From an uncultured Gammaproteobacteria bacterium (GTDB lineage: Bacteria; Pseudomonadota; Gammaproteobacteria; Ga0077536), in the NCBI GenBank assembly GCA_903866355.1, contig CAIPNE010000579.1, positions 1-5,609 on the forward strand: a stretch of 5,609 nt of DNA. The letters run 5' to 3'. Below, in pieces: positions 4,684-5,609 of this stretch (position 1 is the first letter of the stretch; the number at the start of each line of letters is the position of its first letter). Under the pieces are notes generated by a model. The model did not search any database, was not told the DNA's origin, and worked only from the letters and a program-made list of their open reading frames with translations. Both the position numbers and the translations under genes were made by a program.

Positions 4684-5609
4684 GGCGGCGGGCCAAAGAA
4701 GCTGCTGTCCACTTCGCGCAGATCACCGCCATCAACCGGGGTGACGATGAAGTGCAGGACATGGCGTCCTCTTAGCTGCGCGGGGGCGCTGACGGTCAGA
4801 GGGACGGCGATCACCTCGCCGCTGTTGGCGGTAACGGTCAGTGGGCCATGGTCTAGGCGCAGGCCTGCGCGGTCCGGCTGAATCGTGATGCGGAAATCCC
4901 GTGGCGCTTCGGTTTTGTTGACGATTTTCAGCTGGTAACTATTTTCAACGCCGCCGTCGTTGGTCAAGTGATACAGCGTGTTGCGGTCGCGCAGAACCTC
5001 GGCGATAAAACTGCTGCGATGGCTGACGCCCCAAGCCCAGGCGCCAAGCAGTGCCAACAGCAGCAGCCCGTACACCACGATACGTGGTCGCAGGATGTGG
5101 CTGGCCTTGGCGTCGATCGCATTCTGCGTGGTGTAGCGAATCAGGCCCTGTGGATAGCCAACCTTGTCCATCACGGTGTCGCAGGCATCGATGCAGGCGC
5201 CGCAGGCAATGCACTCGTACTGCAGGCCGTTGCGGATGTCGATGCCGGTGGGGCAGACCTGCACACACAACGTACAGTCAACACAGTCGCCCAGTTGTTC
5301 GGGGGCGAACGCCGGCAGCGGTGCTGCCACGGCGTGTGGCGCGAAGGTAATGGTGCCGTGGGCTTGCGCCTGAGCGCTGGCGGCCGTGGGGTGCTGGCTG
5401 GCGCGGAACACATAATCTTCCGCGGTGTGCGGGTCGAGCAGACCGCGCAGCCGCGACAGCACGCTGGTCACCAGATCGCGACGGCGTCGGCCGCGCGGCT
5501 CACCGCGGCGGGCTTCGTAGGCGATGATCAAGGTGTTGCGGTCGAACATGGCGCTCTGGAAGCGCGCGTAGGGGCACAGGTACTTGCAGACTTGCTCGCG
5601 CAGGAAGCC
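4680..5609 (-). CDS. ccoG: cbb3 oxidase accessory iron-sulfur protein CcoG (FixG/RdxA), 5' end outside window
   Basis: CcoG is a polytopic membrane protein with iron-sulfur centres, required for or assisting cbb3 oxidase biogenesis and reported to reduce Cu(II) for delivery to the oxidase. The last 309 residues are present; full proteins are around 470-500. The frame is open to the right edge, where REQVCKYLCPYARFQSAMF is a family hallmark, so the ATG at 5549 is internal. Two ferredoxin-type clusters follow: CxxCxxCxxxCP (Cys109, 112, 115, 119) and CxxCxxCxxxC (Cys133, 136, 139, 143). The last membrane helix is at about 173-194, and then an immunoglobulin-like periplasmic domain ends in SSFFGPPP. 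Odd feature: 66 residues separate RGEPRG (ending at residue 40) from GDCVDC (starting at 107), against about 20 in the CcoG proteins I recall. The added part is arginine-rich, then Ala/Gln/Pro-rich. The TGA overlaps the ATG of ccoH. Confidence 0.95.
   Translation of the reverse strand, partial: GFLREQVCKYLCPYARFQSAMFDRNTLIIAYEARRGEPRGRRRRDLVTSVLSRLRGLLDPHTAEDYVFRASQHPTAASAQAQAHGTITFAPHAVAAPLPAFAPEQLGDCVDCTLCVQVCPTGIDIRNGLQYECIACGACIDACDTVMDKVGYPQGLIRYTTQNAIDAKASHILRPRIVVYGLLLLALLGAWAWGVSHRSSFIAEVLRDRNTLYHLTNDGGVENSYQLKIVNKTEAPRDFRITIQPDRAGLRLDHGPLTVTANSGEVIAVPLTVSAPAQLRGRHVLHFIVTPVDGGDLREVDSSFFGPPP

Overview
The window is GC-rich (about 60% in the first 480 bases, over 70% in several stretches of the central gene). 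It reads as a chromosomal segment of an aerobic or microaerobic Gram-negative proteobacterium, probably beta or gamma. The main evidence is a cbb3-type cytochrome c oxidase maturation cluster, ccoG-ccoH-ccoI-ccoS, followed by a TauE/SafE-like membrane protein gene. I cannot name the genus from sequence alone.

Layout from left to right. Positions 1-492 (+) hold the C-terminal part of an ACR3-family arsenite efflux permease, cut by the left edge. Positions 493-814 are a gene-poor spacer between convergent genes, with several short inverted repeats and one isolated Shine-Dalgarno/ATG pair. Everything from 815 to the right edge is on the minus strand, read from right to left: ccoG (5' end cut by the right edge, stop at 4680), ccoH (4683-4186), ccoI (4189-1703), ccoS (1706-1533) and a SafE-like gene (1543-815). 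Each of these genes overlaps the next by 4 or 11 bases, so the set is almost certainly one translationally coupled transcript. Its promoter, and presumably ccoNOQP, lie beyond the right edge.

How the genes work together: CcoI is a copper P1B-type ATPase that supplies Cu to the binuclear centre of the cbb3 catalytic subunit CcoN. CcoG is a membrane iron-sulfur protein linked to Cu(II) reduction and handling. CcoH is a small assembly factor, and CcoS is a tiny one-helix protein needed for cofactor insertion. The SafE-like protein commonly accompanies ccoS and has Cys/His/Met motifs that would suit metal or thiol handling. The ACR3 gene points toward the cco operon from the other side and is functionally unrelated (arsenic detoxification).

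The most unusual feature is inside ccoI. A 36-codon segment carrying the catalytic phosphorylation motif (DKTGT) is directly duplicated, in frame, at 2474-2689. The two copies differ at 17 of 108 bases. The first copy keeps DKTGT; in the second it is DKTYT, so one P-type ATPase has a canonical and a degenerate phosphorylation site 36 residues apart. A second oddity is an apparently expanded linker in ccoG ahead of its ferredoxin-type cysteine motifs.
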